From Planctomycetes bacterium SM23_32 (GTDB lineage Bacteria; Planctomycetota; Brocadiia; SM23-32): a stretch of 6,045 nucleotides of DNA. Below are positions 5,262 to 6,045 of this stretch, piece by piece. The position numbers were made by a program, and so were the translations under genes. The stretch lies in the NCBI GenBank assembly GCA_001303885.1, contig LJUE01000211.1:1-6045 (forward strand). Reading direction: 5' to 3'. The notes beneath the pieces were generated by a model. The model did no database searches and had not been told where the DNA came from. It worked only from the letters and a program-made list of their open reading frames with translations. Within the stretch, counting starts at the first letter, position 1, and every line of letters starts with the position of its first letter.

Positions 5262-6045
5262 TCAGGCCCCCTGCCGGCCGACGCACCCATAGCAGAACTC
5301 GCGGAACGTGCGGTAGTAGTCGTCGCCGCCCACCTGATAGGTGTCGTAGTGGCCTGCTCCCTCAACCAGGTATATCTGCTTGGGCGACGTGGCCGCCGCG
5401 TAGACGGACTTGCCGTCCTCCAAGGGCACGGTTGTGTCCCGCGAGCCATGCACGACCAGCAGAGGGACGCGCAAGTGCCGCACGCGGCCGAGCACGTCGA
5501 AGCGGTTGCGCACGAAGAGCCCGAGCGGCACCACCGGTACCCTGCGGCGCACGACCGACGCGACGTTTTCCAGCGCGCTCTCCAGGATGACGCCCACCGT
5601 CTTCTGCCGCATGGCCACGTGCAGCGCCACTGCGGCCCCCAACGAACGGCCCAGGCATATGATGCGGCCCGGCTCGACGCCGCGCCCCTTGACCAGGTAG
5701 CGGTAGGCCGCCTCCCCGTCCAGATACAGGCCGTGCTCAGAGGGCTTCCCCTCGCTCTGGCCGTAGCCGCGGTAGTCGAAGATGAAGATGGCCAGCCCGT
5801 GCTCGGCCAGCCTGCGCAGGTTCTCGGCCAGGTGCGTTATGTTGCCGGCGTTCCCGTGGCACCACAGCAGGACGGGCCTTCTCAGCGGGTCGCCGTCAGG
5901 CCCGCCCGGATGCCACCAGCCGTGCAACTTCAGGCCGTCGCGCGTGCGGAATGAGCAGTCCTCGATGTCCGGGTCCCCCGGCCCCCAGCCCTCGGCGGGC
6001 TCCCGGCTGGGCCGGAAGACGAAGCGGTTCTCGAAGAAGAAGACC
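5262..6045 (-). CDS. Alpha/beta hydrolase, BEM46/ABHD13-like (N-terminus cut by right edge)
   Basis: A serine hydrolase of the COG1073-type family; members are usually membrane-anchored and their natural substrates are mostly unknown. The reading frame continues to the window edge, showing 260 residues. By visible residue number: FFFENRFVFRP (2-12), the stretch that follows a membrane helix in this family; TRDGLKLHGWWHPGG (34-48); oxyanion-hole CHGNAGN (62-68); FDYRGYGQSEGKPSE (89-103); nucleophile elbow GRSLG (132-136) with Ser134; acid Asp203 in HGSRDT; base His232 in GAGHYDTY. The triad is complete. The protein ends in FCYGCVG (250-256), a C-x-x-C also kept in the broken paralog downstream. 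Probably 20-40 N-terminal residues, including the membrane anchor, lie beyond the edge. Esterase, lipase or peptidase activity cannot be told apart from sequence. Confidence 0.92.
   Translation of the reverse strand, partial: VFFFENRFVFRPSREPAEGWGPGDPDIEDCSFRTRDGLKLHGWWHPGGPDGDPLRRPVLLWCHGNAGNITHLAENLRRLAEHGLAIFIFDYRGYGQSEGKPSEHGLYLDGEAAYRYLVKGRGVEPGRIICLGRSLGAAVALHVAMRQKTVGVILESALENVASVVRRRVPVVPLGLFVRNRFDVLGRVRHLRVPLLVVHGSRDTTVPLEDGKSVYAAATSPKQIYLVEGAGHYDTYQVGGDDYYRTFREFCYGCVGRQGA

Noticed and set aside
4451..5590. 379-codon plus-strand open frame opposite the hydrolases
   Set aside because: Antisense to clear hydrolase coding sequence, Arg/Pro-rich, and without a recognisable domain or start signal.
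1..6045. CRISPR array, insertion sequence or phage genes
   Set aside because: No regularly spaced direct repeats, transposase motifs, terminal inverted repeats or phage-like proteins were seen.

Overview
The window is GC-rich bacterial DNA (about two-thirds G+C by eye) with closely packed genes and G/C-rich third codon positions. The eukaryote-like Ser/Thr kinase with a DLG motif and a C-terminal membrane tail, next to an MEMO-family protein, suggests Planctomycetota or a related environmental lineage. That placement is an inference from protein style only; no rRNA or marker gene is present.

Layout, left to right. (1) Bases 1-1533, minus strand: glycerate 2-kinase (385-1533) followed by the first 130 codons of a thiamine-monophosphate kinase (thiL, 1-392) that runs off the left edge. 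The two genes overlap by 8 nt and look translationally coupled. (2) Bases 1534-1835: a 302-bp intergenic region between divergent genes, with candidate promoters in both directions and a perfect 10-bp inverted repeat. (3) Bases 1836-2069, plus strand: a 77-aa single-pass membrane protein with a strong Shine-Dalgarno and an acidic tail, followed by a 12-bp perfect-stem terminator (2109-2145). (4) Bases 2172-3385, plus strand: a near-consensus sigma-70 promoter and a 355-aa tail-anchored Ser/Thr protein kinase. (5) Bases 3448-4266, minus strand and convergent with the kinase: an MEMO-family (AmmeMemoRadiSam system B) protein with all expected metal-site-like residues but no AMMECR1 or radical-SAM partner in view. 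(6) Bases 4357 to the right edge, minus strand: two tandem paralogous BEM46/ABHD13-type alpha/beta hydrolases. The right-hand copy has a full catalytic triad but loses its N-terminus at the window edge. The left-hand copy is broken by a 170-nt out-of-frame internal deletion that removes the nucleophile Ser.

Most of this is ordinary housekeeping and accessory content, and I do not see a convincing new multi-gene system. The most checkable oddities are the precise 170-nt lesion in one of two tandem hydrolases, the C-x-x-C tail kept in both copies, the Lys-to-Thr change in the kinase catalytic loop together with its sensor-less tail anchor, and the small membrane protein beside the kinase.
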